64,000 nucleotides of DNA from Litchfieldella rifensis. GTDB lineage: Bacteria; Pseudomonadota; Gammaproteobacteria; Pseudomonadales; Halomonadaceae. Under the pieces are notes generated by a model. That model was not told where the DNA came from. It made no database searches and saw nothing but the letters and a program-made list of their open reading frames with translations. The translations under genes and the position numbers were made by a program. Below, piece by piece: positions 55,771-63,955 of this stretch (within the stretch, counting starts at the first letter, position 1; each line of letters begins with the position of its first letter). Location: the NCBI RefSeq assembly GCF_042646605.1, contig NZ_JBHRUG010000027.1, positions 186,001 through 250,000 on the forward strand. Direction: 5' to 3'.

Positions 55771-56098
55771 GGTCTCTCCTTTATCATCCTTTAATGAGTA
55801 CCGGCACTGCCTTGCCAGGGGCAGTGAGGTGCTCCACGTCACGGTTACCGGGCGGTTGGCTAGCGCTGGCAAGCTCCGCCTCTGCCTGTTCCGACGTCGG
55901 TGGACACGGGACAGGTAGCTGGCCATTTGATGCTGGCCGTTCTACAACTTTGTTATCGCCTGAGCTCCGACAGATGCGGTGATCCGGAGTTCGTCTTTTC
56001 ATCCTAGACGAAAGGCCTTGGGGGGCGCGAATTCCGCCATGGCGATGCGGCAATCGGTCGCGGACGCCTGTGCACCGATGAATTATCAAGGAGTGAGC
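55771..56098. other. 328-nt gap between HiPIP and ogt
   Basis: This region separates divergent genes and must hold both promoters. I see short inverted repeats (CTCCG/CGGAG near 55966-55994; CGTC/GACG near 55996-56010) but no recognised operator, RNA or gene. The ogt frame is open back to 55979 without a start signal. Confidence 0.5.
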
Positions 56099-56566
56099 AT
56101 GTATTACTGTCGCTTTCCATCGCCAATGGGCGAGATCTTGATCGCCGGGCAGGAGTCGGGACTGAGTCATCTGGTTTTCATGGAGGGCGACGGTGCATTG
56201 ACGGTTCCGGATGACTGGCAGCGTGATGATGAGCGCTTTCGAGAGGCCCGCGACCAGGTGCTGGGCTATCTCGAAGGGCGCCGGCATACCTTCAGTCTCG
56301 AGCTGGCGCCCCAAGGCAGTGATTTCCAGCGCGCGGTCTGGGCGGCGCTGCTGCGCATTCCCTATGGCGAGACGCGCACCTATGGCGACCTGGCCCGGCG
56401 CCTGGGGCGCGACAAGGCGGCGCGTGCGATTGGCGCAGCCAGTGGTGCCAATCCCTTGCCCTTGTTGATCCCCTGTCACCGGGTGGTGGCTGTCGATAGC
56501 CTGGGTGGCTATAGCGGAGGGCAGGCACTGAAGAAGCGCCTGCTGGCTCTGGAGGAAGCCCTATAG
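56099..56566 (+). CDS. ogt: Methylated-DNA--protein-cysteine methyltransferase
   Basis: A suicide DNA-repair enzyme that moves alkyl groups from O6-alkylguanine to its own cysteine. The 155-residue protein shows the helix-turn-helix IPYGETRTYGDLARRLG and the active site LLIPCHRVVAVDSLGGYSGG with acceptor C126. Length and absence of an AraC domain identify the Ogt type rather than Ada. ATG 56099 follows AAGGAGTGAGC. It is a single gene. Confidence 0.95.
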   Translation: MYYCRFPSPMGEILIAGQESGLSHLVFMEGDGALTVPDDWQRDDERFREARDQVLGYLEGRRHTFSLELAPQGSDFQRAVWAALLRIPYGETRTYGDLARRLGRDKAARAIGAASGANPLPLLIPCHRVVAVDSLGGYSGGQALKKRLLALEEAL

Positions 56567-56596
56567 GCACCCAAGACGCTGCCGCGATGATGCCGA

Positions 56597-56625
56597 TTCT
56601 GTCGAAGCGGGGGCACTGTTATACT
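56597..56625 (+). promoter_or_regulatory. Possible promoter of the Lrp-type ligand-binding gene
   Basis: TATACT (56620-56625) lies 17 bp after TTCTGT (56597-56602), a weak -35 box. The start codon is 59 bp further on. Confidence 0.4.
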
Positions 56626-56684
56626 CGCGCCACCGCTATTGTTGCCGACACCAGCAGGTTGGCAGCCAGTTAGGAGGAATGATC

Positions 56685-56960
56685 ATGCAGAATGCCGTAA
56701 TTCTGATCAATACCGAGAAGGGCCAGGTCAGGGCCGTCGCCGAGCGTCTGGCCGATGTCGAGGGCATCAGCGAAGTCTACTCCACCTGTGGCCGCTATGA
56801 CCTGGTGGCCATCGCCCGTACCCGTGATTTCGAGAGCCTGGCTCAACTGGTCACCGAACACCTCAATCGGGTCGAGGGCATTCGCGACACCGAGACCCTC
56901 AACGCCATGCAGGTGCACTCCCGCCATGACCTGGAGACCATGTTCTCGGTGGGTTGGTAA
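56685..56960 (+). CDS. Stand-alone Lrp/AsnC ligand-binding (RAM) domain protein
   Basis: A 91-residue protein made only of the ferredoxin-like RAM domain seen at the C-terminus of Lrp/AsnC regulators: NAVILINTEKGQVRAVAERLADVEGISEVYSTCGRYDLVAIARTRDFESLAQLV, then the second beta-strand pair. There is no DNA-binding helix-turn-helix. Such stand-alone proteins bind amino acids and may form mixed assemblies with full-length Lrp relatives; the role here is unknown. ATG 56685 has TAGGAGG at proper distance; ATG 56679 is too close to it. Confidence 0.88.
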   Translation: MQNAVILINTEKGQVRAVAERLADVEGISEVYSTCGRYDLVAIARTRDFESLAQLVTEHLNRVEGIRDTETLNAMQVHSRHDLETMFSVGW

Positions 56961-57048
56961 GTCCTTGCTGGAGTGGTGATGGATCGTGGCCGCTCGCGGG
57001 TGTCGGCAACCAGTGCCGGCGTGTCTGATGTAAGTAAGTGGTCGCTCA

Positions 57049-57906
57049 ATGAGAAAACGGACTTCCCTGTGGCGCCGTCAGGCGCGCAATCTCGGTATCA
57101 GCCTGGTATTCGTCCTGGTCGCCACCGGGCTGTGGTACACCCAGGAGCAGGACTATCGCGATCGACTGAGCTGGATGGGGGTGCCCACCTGGGACGCCCT
57201 GACGCCAACCAATGTGCATCGTGTGTTGCGCAACGATGGCTTTCTGGTGGGGTGGTCGGACGTGCGCGTCAACCCGCTATGGGTGAGCTATTATCTGCGC
57301 GCCGTGGAGAACCCGCGTGCCGGATCGCGTCCGGATTTCCAGCGCGACTGGCGTGCCCTGTGGCCGATCGCCGCCGATAGCTATTTCGGTAGCGGTTACG
57401 ATCGCGGCCATCTGGCGCCCAACTATGCCATCGCTGCCGTGCATGGCCGCGCCGCCCAGCAGGATACCTTCCTGATGAGCAACATTTCGCCGCAGCGTCC
57501 CGATCTCAATCGTCGACTATGGCAACGGTTGGAAGAAGTGGTAATCGATCATTTCGTTCCGCGTTTCGGCACACTGCAGGTGATCACCGGACCGGTGTTT
57601 CCCGAGCGGTTCTTCGAGAATGCGCTTAATCGTGTGGGGCTGGTGGAAGTCCCCGCGGCTTTCTACAAGATCATCGTGGTGCCCGCCAAGGAGCCGCTGG
57701 CGCTGGCTTTCATCATGCCCCAGACGGTCAGGGGAAATGAGCCTCTGGATCGCTATGTGGTGAGTATCGATGAGGTCGAGGCGCGCACCGGCTTGAATTT
57801 CTTTCCCAACCTGCCGCAAGAGACGGCTACGTTGCTGGAAGGGCGAATACATACTCAGGGGTGGGCTCTGGAGAAGGTGGCACGCCTGCCGGGACGTTAC
57901 GAATAG
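57049..57906 (+). CDS. Membrane-anchored DNA/RNA non-specific endonuclease
   Basis: A 285-residue beta-beta-alpha-metal nuclease of the NucA/EndoG type. After a basic start (MRKRTSLWRRQAR) comes one hydrophobic segment (NLGISLVFVLVATGLWYT), an uncleaved anchor or signal that places the enzyme in the periplasm. The catalytic motif is GYDRGHLAPNYAI (His near residue 122), with the metal-binding Asn region NISPQRPDLNRRLWQRLE. It resembles periplasmic nucleases used to degrade external nucleic acid. No inhibitor gene is visible next to it. Confidence 0.9.
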   Translation: MRKRTSLWRRQARNLGISLVFVLVATGLWYTQEQDYRDRLSWMGVPTWDALTPTNVHRVLRNDGFLVGWSDVRVNPLWVSYYLRAVENPRAGSRPDFQRDWRALWPIAADSYFGSGYDRGHLAPNYAIAAVHGRAAQQDTFLMSNISPQRPDLNRRLWQRLEEVVIDHFVPRFGTLQVITGPVFPERFFENALNRVGLVEVPAAFYKIIVVPAKEPLALAFIMPQTVRGNEPLDRYVVSIDEVEARTGLNFFPNLPQETATLLEGRIHTQGWALEKVARLPGRYE

Positions 57907-58022
57907 CGTCCCCGTGCCGGGCAGACGAAAACCTCGCGCTTGTTGCGAGACGTCGCTATTCGGAAAAAACATGGCAAAGAAAAAGTCGGGAAACGATCAT
58001 GACACGATGGGAGCACCGGGGA

Positions 58023-58109
58023 TGGTGCCCAGGAGAGGACTTGAACCTCCACGTCCTTACGGACACTAGCACCTGAAGCTAGCGCGTCTACCAATTCCGC
58101 CACCTGGGC
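58023..58109 (-). tRNA. tRNA-Leu (anticodon CAG), copy 3 in transcription order
   Basis: On the minus strand a class II tRNA of 87 nt: acceptor GCCCAGG/CCTGGGC, variable arm TGTCCGTAAGGACG, T-arm GAGGTTCAAGTCCTC, encoded CCA. The anticodon arm CTAGC-TTCAGGT-GCTAG holds CAG. Identical to the two following copies. Confidence 0.96.
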
Positions 58110-58144
58110 GTGTCATGTCGGCTGTGTTCGCTTGGCTGGGCCGA

Positions 58145-58231
58145 TGGTGCCCAGGAGAGGACTTGAACCTCCACGTCCTTACGGACACTAGCACCTGAAG
58201 CTAGCGCGTCTACCAATTCCGCCACCTGGGC
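58145..58231 (-). tRNA. tRNA-Leu (anticodon CAG), copy 2
   Basis: Identical in all 87 nt to the copies at 58023 and 58307, with encoded CCA. The spacers between the copies (35 and 75 nt) are unrelated. Confidence 0.96.
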
Positions 58232-58306
58232 GAACACAAGCCTATCGAGCTTTGAAGAGCGGTGGGATCTTCATCCCGCGATATCCACATGACGCCCGGA
58301 TATCGA

Positions 58307-58393
58307 TGGTGCCCAGGAGAGGACTTGAACCTCCACGTCCTTACGGACACTAGCACCTGAAGCTAGCGCGTCTACCAATTCCGCCACCTGGGC
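58307..58393 (-). tRNA. tRNA-Leu (anticodon CAG), copy 1
   Basis: First in transcription order on the minus strand; 87 nt, class II, anticodon CAG, encoded CCA. The promoter must lie between 58394 and the divergent rnr promoter. Confidence 0.96.
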
Positions 58394-58507
58394 AAGTGGC
58401 GCGTATGATACCGATTCCCTCGAACAATGCAAGCCTCTGGCAGCGTGCGCGGAGGACTTTTTGGCCCCTCATCGAGGGCCGGTCCGACACAAGAAAACAG
58501 TGGATGG

Positions 58508-58536
58508 TTGGGTCACGCCTTTCGCGGCGCTATACT
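58508..58536 (+). promoter_or_regulatory. Probable sigma70 promoter of rnr-rlmB
   Basis: TTGGGT (58508-58513) and TATACT (58531-58536) at 17 bp spacing, 81 bp before the rnr ATG. Confidence 0.6.
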
Positions 58537-58616
58537 GCTGCCATGATCATGAATCCCCGTTGTATTGCCTCACGCCCGCGTTGTCTCGCTTATTCTTTTT
58601 CAAGGACGTTTACCGC

Positions 58617-61058
58617 ATGACTCATTGGACGCTCAGCGACGACCCCCACGCGGAACGTGAAGCCCACAAGTACGATAGCCCCGTGCCCAGCCGCGAGTAT
58701 TTGCTCGCCCGGCTCGAAGAGTACGGCAAACCCATCACGCATGAGAACATGAGCCGCATGCTGGGCCTCGAGGACGAGGAGCAGATGGAGGCCGTGCGCC
58801 GGCGCCTGGCGGCCATGGAGCGCGATGGCCAAGTGCTGCGCAATCGGCGTGGCGCCTACGCCTTGATCGACAAGCTCGACCTGATCAAGGGCAAGGTGCT
58901 GGGACACCGCGACGGTTTCGGCTTTTTGATTCGCGACGATGGCAAGAAGCCCGACCTGGTGCTGCCACCACGGCAGATGCGTCGGGTCTTCCATGGCGAC
59001 CACGTGCTGGTACGCGTCAGTGGTCGTGACCGCCGTGGCCGCGATGAGGCCACCATCGCCGAGATCATCGCCCGCAATACCCAGACCATCGTTGGCGTCT
59101 ATCGCCAGAACAATGCCGAGTTCGGGGTGCTGATCCCCGAGAATACGCGTATTCCCCTGGAGGTGATCATTCCCCATAGCGCCTGTGGTGGCGCCAAGGA
59201 TGGGCAGGTCGTCTCGGCGCGTATCGTCCAGCAGCCCGAGACCCGGGTACAGCCGGTAGGCGAGGTGGTCGAAGTGCTCGGCGAGCGCATGGACCCCGGC
59301 ATGGAAATCGATATTGCCATTCGCAGTCACGATATCCCCGCGGACTTTCCCCCGGACGTCGACGAACAGATCGCCGGCATGTCCGCCGAAGTCCTCGAGC
59401 AGGACAAGGCGCACCGCATCGATCTGCGCCACCTGCCGCTGGTGACGATCGACGACGAGACGGCCAAGGACTTCGACGATGCCGTGTGCGCCTGGAAGAC
59501 CAAGTCGGGGAGCTGGAAGCTGGTGGTGGCCATCGCCGATGTCTCCCACTATGTGCGTCCCGGCAGTGCCCTCGATCGGGAAGCCCACACGCGCGGCAAC
59601 TCGGTGTACTTCCCGGGCCAGGTGGTGCCGATGCTGCCGGAGCTGCTGTCCAACGGCTTGTGTTCGCTGAATCCCGCCGTCGATCGTCTGACCCTGGTGT
59701 GTGAGTTGAACATCTCGAAAACCGGCACGATCAGCCGCTACCGCTTCTATGAAGCCGTCTTCCGGTCTCATGCGCGCCTGACCTATAACAAGGTCGGCAA
59801 GATACTCCAGGAGTCTGACACTGCCGAAGGGCGTGAACTGCGTGAGCAGTATCGTGAACTGGTTCCGTCGCTGGAGAATCTGCACGCCCTCTACAAGCTG
59901 CTGCGCGGGGCGCGCATCGAACGGGGTGCCATCGACTTCGAGACCACCGAAACGGCGATCATCTTCAATGAAGAGCGCAAGATCGAGACCATCGTGCCGC
60001 GGCAGCGCAACGATGCTCACAAGATCATCGAGGAGTGCATGCTGGCGGCCAACGTGGCCACCGCCCGTTTCCTCGACAAGCACGACCTGCCGGCATTGTA
60101 TCGCGTCCACGAGCCGCCGCCTCCGGAGCGTCTCGACAGGCTGCGGCTGTTCCTCAACGAATTGGGGCTGTCGCTGGGCGGGGGCGACGATCCCACGCCG
60201 CAGGACTATCAGGCGCTACGCGAGGTGATCAAGGATCGCCCCGATGCCGACATCATCCAGACGGTGATGCTGCGTTCGATGAACCAGGCGGTGTATTCGC
60301 CGCACAACGAGGGCCATTTCGGCCTGGCCTATCCGGCCTACGCCCATTTCACCTCGCCGATCCGTCGCTATCCGGACCTGCTGGTGCATCGTGCCATCCG
60401 CTCGGTGATCCGCGGGCCGCGCCAGACCGCCACCGTACTGCGCGCCGAGGGAGCGCCGGTAGATCCGCCAAGCAAGTGGTGTCCCTACACCTTCGAGCAG
60501 ATGGTCGAACTCGGCGAGCACTGCTCGATGACCGAACGCCGTGCCGACGATGCCACCCGCGATGTGGAAGACTGGCTGAAGTGCGAGTTCATGTCCGACA
60601 AGGTCGGTGAGGTGTTCGAGGGCACTATCGCCTCGGTGACCCAATTCGGTATCTTCGTGCGTCTCGACGAGGTCTTTGTCGAAGGTCTGGTGCATGTCAC
60701 CTCGTTGCCCTCCGATTATTACCACTACGAGCCGGAGAAGCACCGCTTGAAGGGGGAGCGCTCCGGTATCGCCTATCGCCTCGGTGACGGTGTCACGGTG
60801 CTGGTGGCGCGGGTCGATCTGGATGAACGCAAGATCGACTTCGACCTGGTCGACGACAAGCCGCGGCACAAACGCGCTCCTCGCCGCAAGCCAGGGCTCG
60901 ATCAGGGGGCGCCGGGCGCCACCGCCAGTGACAAATCGGCCGCCGACAAGCCGGCCGGCAAGTCCCGCTCGCGGCGTCGCAAGCCCCGCGGCGGCGAGGG
61001 AGAAGACGCCAAGGGTCCTCGTCGCGGGCCGCGCAAATCACGGGGCGGGAAACGTTAG
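58617..61058 (+). CDS. rnr: Ribonuclease R
   Basis: RNase R is a processive 3'-5' exoribonuclease that degrades structured RNA and takes part in rRNA quality control and cold or stress responses. The 813-residue protein has an N-terminal helix-turn-helix, two cold-shock domains (about 85-250) and the RNB catalytic domain with metal-binding DDETAKDFDDAV near residue 280. HFTSPIRRYPDLLVHR lies near residue 580. An S1 domain (FEGTIASVTQFGIFVRLDEVFVEGLVHV) and a Lys/Arg-rich tail complete it. ATG 58617 follows AAGGA; the frame open to 58461 crosses the promoter. The stop overlaps the rlmB start by one base. Confidence 0.97.
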   Translation: MTHWTLSDDPHAEREAHKYDSPVPSREYLLARLEEYGKPITHENMSRMLGLEDEEQMEAVRRRLAAMERDGQVLRNRRGAYALIDKLDLIKGKVLGHRDGFGFLIRDDGKKPDLVLPPRQMRRVFHGDHVLVRVSGRDRRGRDEATIAEIIARNTQTIVGVYRQNNAEFGVLIPENTRIPLEVIIPHSACGGAKDGQVVSARIVQQPETRVQPVGEVVEVLGERMDPGMEIDIAIRSHDIPADFPPDVDEQIAGMSAEVLEQDKAHRIDLRHLPLVTIDDETAKDFDDAVCAWKTKSGSWKLVVAIADVSHYVRPGSALDREAHTRGNSVYFPGQVVPMLPELLSNGLCSLNPAVDRLTLVCELNISKTGTISRYRFYEAVFRSHARLTYNKVGKILQESDTAEGRELREQYRELVPSLENLHALYKLLRGARIERGAIDFETTETAIIFNEERKIETIVPRQRNDAHKIIEECMLAANVATARFLDKHDLPALYRVHEPPPPERLDRLRLFLNELGLSLGGGDDPTPQDYQALREVIKDRPDADIIQTVMLRSMNQAVYSPHNEGHFGLAYPAYAHFTSPIRRYPDLLVHRAIRSVIRGPRQTATVLRAEGAPVDPPSKWCPYTFEQMVELGEHCSMTERRADDATRDVEDWLKCEFMSDKVGEVFEGTIASVTQFGIFVRLDEVFVEGLVHVTSLPSDYYHYEPEKHRLKGERSGIAYRLGDGVTVLVARVDLDERKIDFDLVDDKPRHKRAPRRKPGLDQGAPGATASDKSAADKPAGKSRSRRRKPRGGEGEDAKGPRRGPRKSRGGKR

Positions 61059-61858
61059 TGGTGATCAAGAAACGACGCTCCGGCCGTCGTGGCCCACAGG
61101 CGCCTGGCAACTTCGATGCGGTGCATGGCGTGCATGCCGTGCGCGCACTGCTCGATCGCGGCGAGGCGCCGCGCGAGTTATGGATCCAGGAAGGTGGCGC
61201 CGCCGCGCGCCTCTCGGAACTGATCGAGTGCGCCCGCTCGCGTGGTGCGCGTGTCGTCGCCCAGTCCCGCGAGGCCCTCGATGACCTGTCCCAGGGGGCG
61301 GCCCACCAGGGCATAGTGGCCTTCTGCCCGCCGCTGGCCGCGGAGGGCGAGGAATCGTTGTGGCTCAAGCTCGGCGCCTGGCCGCGGGAAGAACCGCCGC
61401 TGCTGCTGATCCTCGATGGCGTCACCGACGTGCACAACTTTGGCGCCTGCCTGCGTAGCGCCGATGCCGCTGGCGTGCACGGGGTGATCGTGCCCAAGGA
61501 CAAGGCGGCCCCGCTCAATGCCACGGTGCGCAAGGTCGCCTGTGGTGCGGCTGAAACGGTACCGGTCTATCAGGTCACCAATCTGGCACGAGCCATGGCG
61601 CGTCTCAAGCAACTGGGAGTGTGGATCACGGGGACCGCCGGGGAGGCCGAGGCCAGTGTCTACGACGGTGATTATACTGGTCCTTGTGCGCTGGTGATGG
61701 GCGCCGAAGGCAAGGGGCTGCGGCGTCTGACCCGTGAGGCATGCGACGGGCTGGTCAAGCTGCCCATGGCCGGCCAGGTATCCAGCCTCAATGTGTCGGT
61801 GGCCACCGGCATCTGCCTGTTTGAGGCGGTGCGTCAGCGTCGGCTTGCAACGGCGTAA
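61058..61858 (+). CDS. rlmB: 23S rRNA (guanosine2251-2'-O) methyltransferase RlmB
   Basis: RlmB is a SPOUT-family enzyme that methylates the ribose of G2251 in the peptidyl-transferase P-loop. The 266-residue product has the SpoU substrate-binding N-terminus (VHGVHAVRALLDRGEAPRELW) and the knotted SAM domain with ILDGVTDVHNFGACLRSADAAG, VMGAEGKGLRRLTREACD and LPMAGQVSSLNVSVATGICLFEAVRQ (motifs 1-3). Translation begins at a GTG at 61058 (or 61061), coupled to rnr through the overlapping TAGTG. rnr-rlmB is a common gammaproteobacterial pair. Confidence 0.96.
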   Translation: MVIKKRRSGRRGPQAPGNFDAVHGVHAVRALLDRGEAPRELWIQEGGAAARLSELIECARSRGARVVAQSREALDDLSQGAAHQGIVAFCPPLAAEGEESLWLKLGAWPREEPPLLLILDGVTDVHNFGACLRSADAAGVHGVIVPKDKAAPLNATVRKVACGAAETVPVYQVTNLARAMARLKQLGVWITGTAGEAEASVYDGDYTGPCALVMGAEGKGLRRLTREACDGLVKLPMAGQVSSLNVSVATGICLFEAVRQRRLATA

Positions 61859-61873
61859 GGCGATCACTACAAT
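61845..61873 (+). promoter_or_regulatory. Probable promoter of the rpsF operon
   Basis: TTGCAA (61845-61850) and TACAAT (61868-61873) with 17 bp spacing; the -35 box lies inside the last codons of rlmB. The leader to rpsF is then about 107 nt. Confidence 0.65.
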
Positions 61874-61880
61874 TACGCGG

Positions 61881-61902
61881 CCCATCCGAGTGCTCGGTTG
61901 GG
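61881..61902 (+). promoter_or_regulatory. Leader hairpin upstream of rpsF
   Basis: CCCA-T-CCGAG and CTCGG-T-TGGG form a stem with a single T-T mismatch near the 5' end of the predicted rpsF leader. rpsF leaders in many bacteria bind the S6:S18 pair for autoregulation. Whether this hairpin is that element cannot be told from sequence alone. Confidence 0.4.
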
Positions 61903-61987
61903 TATTCACACCCGAAAATCACTCCTTGCTTCCCCTGGCATCGTGCTCACGGTCCCTCTGGAAGCTGCCAAACCGTAAGGAGATATC

Positions 61988-62377
61988 ATGCGTCATTACG
62001 AAATCGTGTTCATGGTCCACCCGGACCAGAGCGAACAGGTTCCGGCGATGGTCGAGCGTTATACCAGCCTCGTCACCGAGAGCGGGGGTACCGTACATCG
62101 CCTGGAAGATTGGGGGCGCCGCCATCTGGCCTACCCGATCAACAAGATCCACAAGGCTCACTACGTGCTGATGAACGTCGAATGCCGCGGCGAGACACTC
62201 GATGAAATCGAGAACATCTTCCGCTTCAACGACGCCATCATTCGCAGCCTGGTCGTGCGCTGCAAGGAAGCCATCACCGAAGCCTCTCCGATGATGAAGC
62301 CGGCGGAAGAGAAGCGTCCGCGTCGCGAAGACCGGCCGCGCGAGCGCTCCACCGAAACCGCTGAAGAAGCCCACTGA
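61988..62377 (+). CDS. rpsF: 30S ribosomal protein S6
   Basis: S6 binds 16S rRNA in the platform together with S18. The 129-residue protein has MRHYEIVFMVHPDQSEQVPAM and the conserved VHRLEDWGRRHLAYPINKIHKAHYVLMNVE. The C-terminal acidic/basic tail (EEKRPRREDRPRERSTETAEEAH) resembles the E. coli tail that receives extra glutamates, though it ends in AH instead of Glu. AAGGAG lies eight bases before the ATG. First gene of rpsF-rpsR-membrane protein-rplI. Confidence 0.98.
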   Translation: MRHYEIVFMVHPDQSEQVPAMVERYTSLVTESGGTVHRLEDWGRRHLAYPINKIHKAHYVLMNVECRGETLDEIENIFRFNDAIIRSLVVRCKEAITEASPMMKPAEEKRPRREDRPRERSTETAEEAH

Positions 62378-62401
62378 TTCCGCACGTAGAGGAGACTTTC
62401 A

Positions 62402-62629
62402 ATGGCACGTTTTTTCCGTCGCCGCAAGTTCTGCCGTTTCACCGCTGAAGGCGTGAAGCAGATCGATTACAAGGATATCGATACGCTCAAGGCCTACATC
62501 ACCGAGACCGGCAAGATCGTCCCGAGCCGTATCACCGGCACGCGGGCGCGTTATCAGCGTCAACTGTCCACCGCCATCAAGCGGGCACGTTACCTGGCGC
62601 TGTTGCCGTACACCGATAGCCACCAGTAA
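62402..62629 (+). CDS. rpsR: 30S ribosomal protein S18
   Basis: S18 pairs with S6 on the small subunit. The 75-residue protein is near identical in plan to E. coli S18: MARFFRRRKFCRFTAEGVKQIDYKDIDTLK, then PSRITGTRARYQRQLSTAIKRARYLALLPYTD. AGAGGAG precedes it, and it lies 24 nt after rpsF. Confidence 0.98.
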   Translation: MARFFRRRKFCRFTAEGVKQIDYKDIDTLKAYITETGKIVPSRITGTRARYQRQLSTAIKRARYLALLPYTDSHQ

Positions 62630-62641
62630 GCCCATCGCGTG

Positions 62642-63493
62642 ATGCTTCCGATCGCCCGCTGGCTGATGCGCGGCACCCCCCATGCGGCGGGGGCCGCGGC
62701 CCTGGCGGCAGTGGTGCCCTGGCTGTTCTGGTTGAGCGCTTCCGTTGCCGCCTTGGTGACCCTGCGCCGCGGACTGGGACCCGCCATGCCGGTGATCCTT
62801 GGCGCCGCCCTGCCGTCCGGCTGGTGGTGGATGCAAGGGGATGCCATTCCGTTGGCCAGTGTCCTGCTGGTGACGCTGATGGCCGTGGTGCTGCGTTCGC
62901 GCATGCGCTGGAGTGAGGCGCTGATCGCCGGCGCCCTGGTCGCTGCCGGTATGGTGCAGCTGGGCATCTTCCTGCCCCCCGGCGGTGCTGGTGCCCTGCT
63001 CGAACAGGTGCGTCAGGGATCGCCGGAGGTCGAGCGCATGCTCACGGAGTTCGCCGACCAGGGGATCGCCACGGAACAGATAGCGGCACTGCTGATCGGT
63101 GGCATCACCGGCCTGATCGTGCTGCTGGCGGCCGTGGCCTGTCTGGCCCTGGCACGGAGTTGGCAGGCCGGGCTCTATAACCCGGGCGGTTTTCGCAGCG
63201 AGTTTCATACGCTGCGTCTGGCGCCCAGGGAATTGGTGACGCTGGTGGTGCTGGGCGTGATCAGCATGGTGCTGGGGCTCCCGGCGCTGGCCATGTTCGC
63301 CTGGGTGCCGCTACTGGTGGCGGGTATCGCGCTGATACACGGTATTATTGGTATCAAGGGGATGAACGGGCTCTGGCTGGTGGCTTTCTATGTGCTGCTG
63401 ATTACCACCTGGCCCATGATTCTGATAGTGCTGCTGTTGGCCTTCATCGATACGCTCGCGGATTTCCGCGTGCGCGTGGCCCGCAGCGACTGA
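62642..63493 (+). CDS. Uncharacterised polytopic membrane protein between rpsR and rplI
   Basis: A 283-residue hydrophobic protein with about eight predicted helices, for example AAALAAVVPWLFWLSASVAALVTL, IAALLIGGITGLIVLLAAVACLAL and ELVTLVVLGVISMVLGLPALAMFAWVPLLV. A soluble loop sits at about 118-145 (VRQGSPEVERMLTEFADQGIATEQ). It resembles DUF2232/YybS-type proteins in layout; I cannot assign a function. It starts 12 nt after rpsR (GTG 62639 or ATG 62642, no good ribosome-binding site) and ends 15 nt before rplI. A similar unknown membrane gene sits at this place in pseudomonads. Confidence 0.8.
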   Translation: MLPIARWLMRGTPHAAGAAALAAVVPWLFWLSASVAALVTLRRGLGPAMPVILGAALPSGWWWMQGDAIPLASVLLVTLMAVVLRSRMRWSEALIAGALVAAGMVQLGIFLPPGGAGALLEQVRQGSPEVERMLTEFADQGIATEQIAALLIGGITGLIVLLAAVACLALARSWQAGLYNPGGFRSEFHTLRLAPRELVTLVVLGVISMVLGLPALAMFAWVPLLVAGIALIHGIIGIKGMNGLWLVAFYVLLITTWPMILIVLLLAFIDTLADFRVRVARSD

Positions 63494-63508
63494 CAAGAGG
63501 TTAACGAG

Positions 63509-63955
63509 ATGGAAGTCATTCTGCTCGACAAGATTGGCAAGCTGGGTGCCCTGGGTGACAAGGTCACCGTCAAGCCTGGCTATGGTCGCAACTACCTGGT
63601 GCCTTATGGCTTGGCTGTGCCGGCCACCAAGGAAAACGTGGCAGCCTTCGAGGCCCAGCGCGCCGAGCTCGAAGCTCAGGCCGCCGAGCGCAAGGCTGAA
63701 GCCGAGGCTCGTGCTGCCCAGCTCGCCGAAATCGAGTTGTCGCTGGTCGCCAAGGCCGGCGACGAAGGCAAGCTGTTCGGTTCCATCGGGCCGCGTGATC
63801 TGGCCGAGGCCATTGCGCAGGCCGGCATCGATATCGCCAAGAGCGAAGTGCGCATGCCGGAAGGTCCGATTCGCCAGACCGGTGAATACGACATCGCGCT
63901 GCAGTTGCACGCCGAAGTCAGTGCCAGCGTTCGCGTGGTGGTCGTGGCCGAGTAA
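63509..63955 (+). CDS. rplI: 50S ribosomal protein L9
   Basis: L9 stabilises the L1-stalk base and helps reading-frame maintenance. The 148-residue protein shows MEVILLDKIGKLGALGDKVTVKPGYGRNYLVPYGLAVPAT, the N-terminal RNA-binding domain, followed by the long connecting helix (about 45-75, Ala/Glu-rich) and the C-terminal domain with LFGSIGPRDLAEAI. AGAGGTTAACGAG precedes the ATG. It is the last gene of the operon; the following 45 nt to the window edge hold no gene. Confidence 0.98.
   Translation: MEVILLDKIGKLGALGDKVTVKPGYGRNYLVPYGLAVPATKENVAAFEAQRAELEAQAAERKAEAEARAAQLAEIELSLVAKAGDEGKLFGSIGPRDLAEAIAQAGIDIAKSEVRMPEGPIRQTGEYDIALQLHAEVSASVRVVVVAE

Noticed and set aside
55431..55787. 118-codon minus-strand frame overlapping the HiPIP gene
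   Set aside because: A second frame over the same bases; the HiPIP frame has a Tat signal, four cluster cysteines and an AAGGAG site.
58590..60110. 506-codon minus-strand frame opposite rnr
   Set aside because: Shadow of rnr with no recognisable domain.
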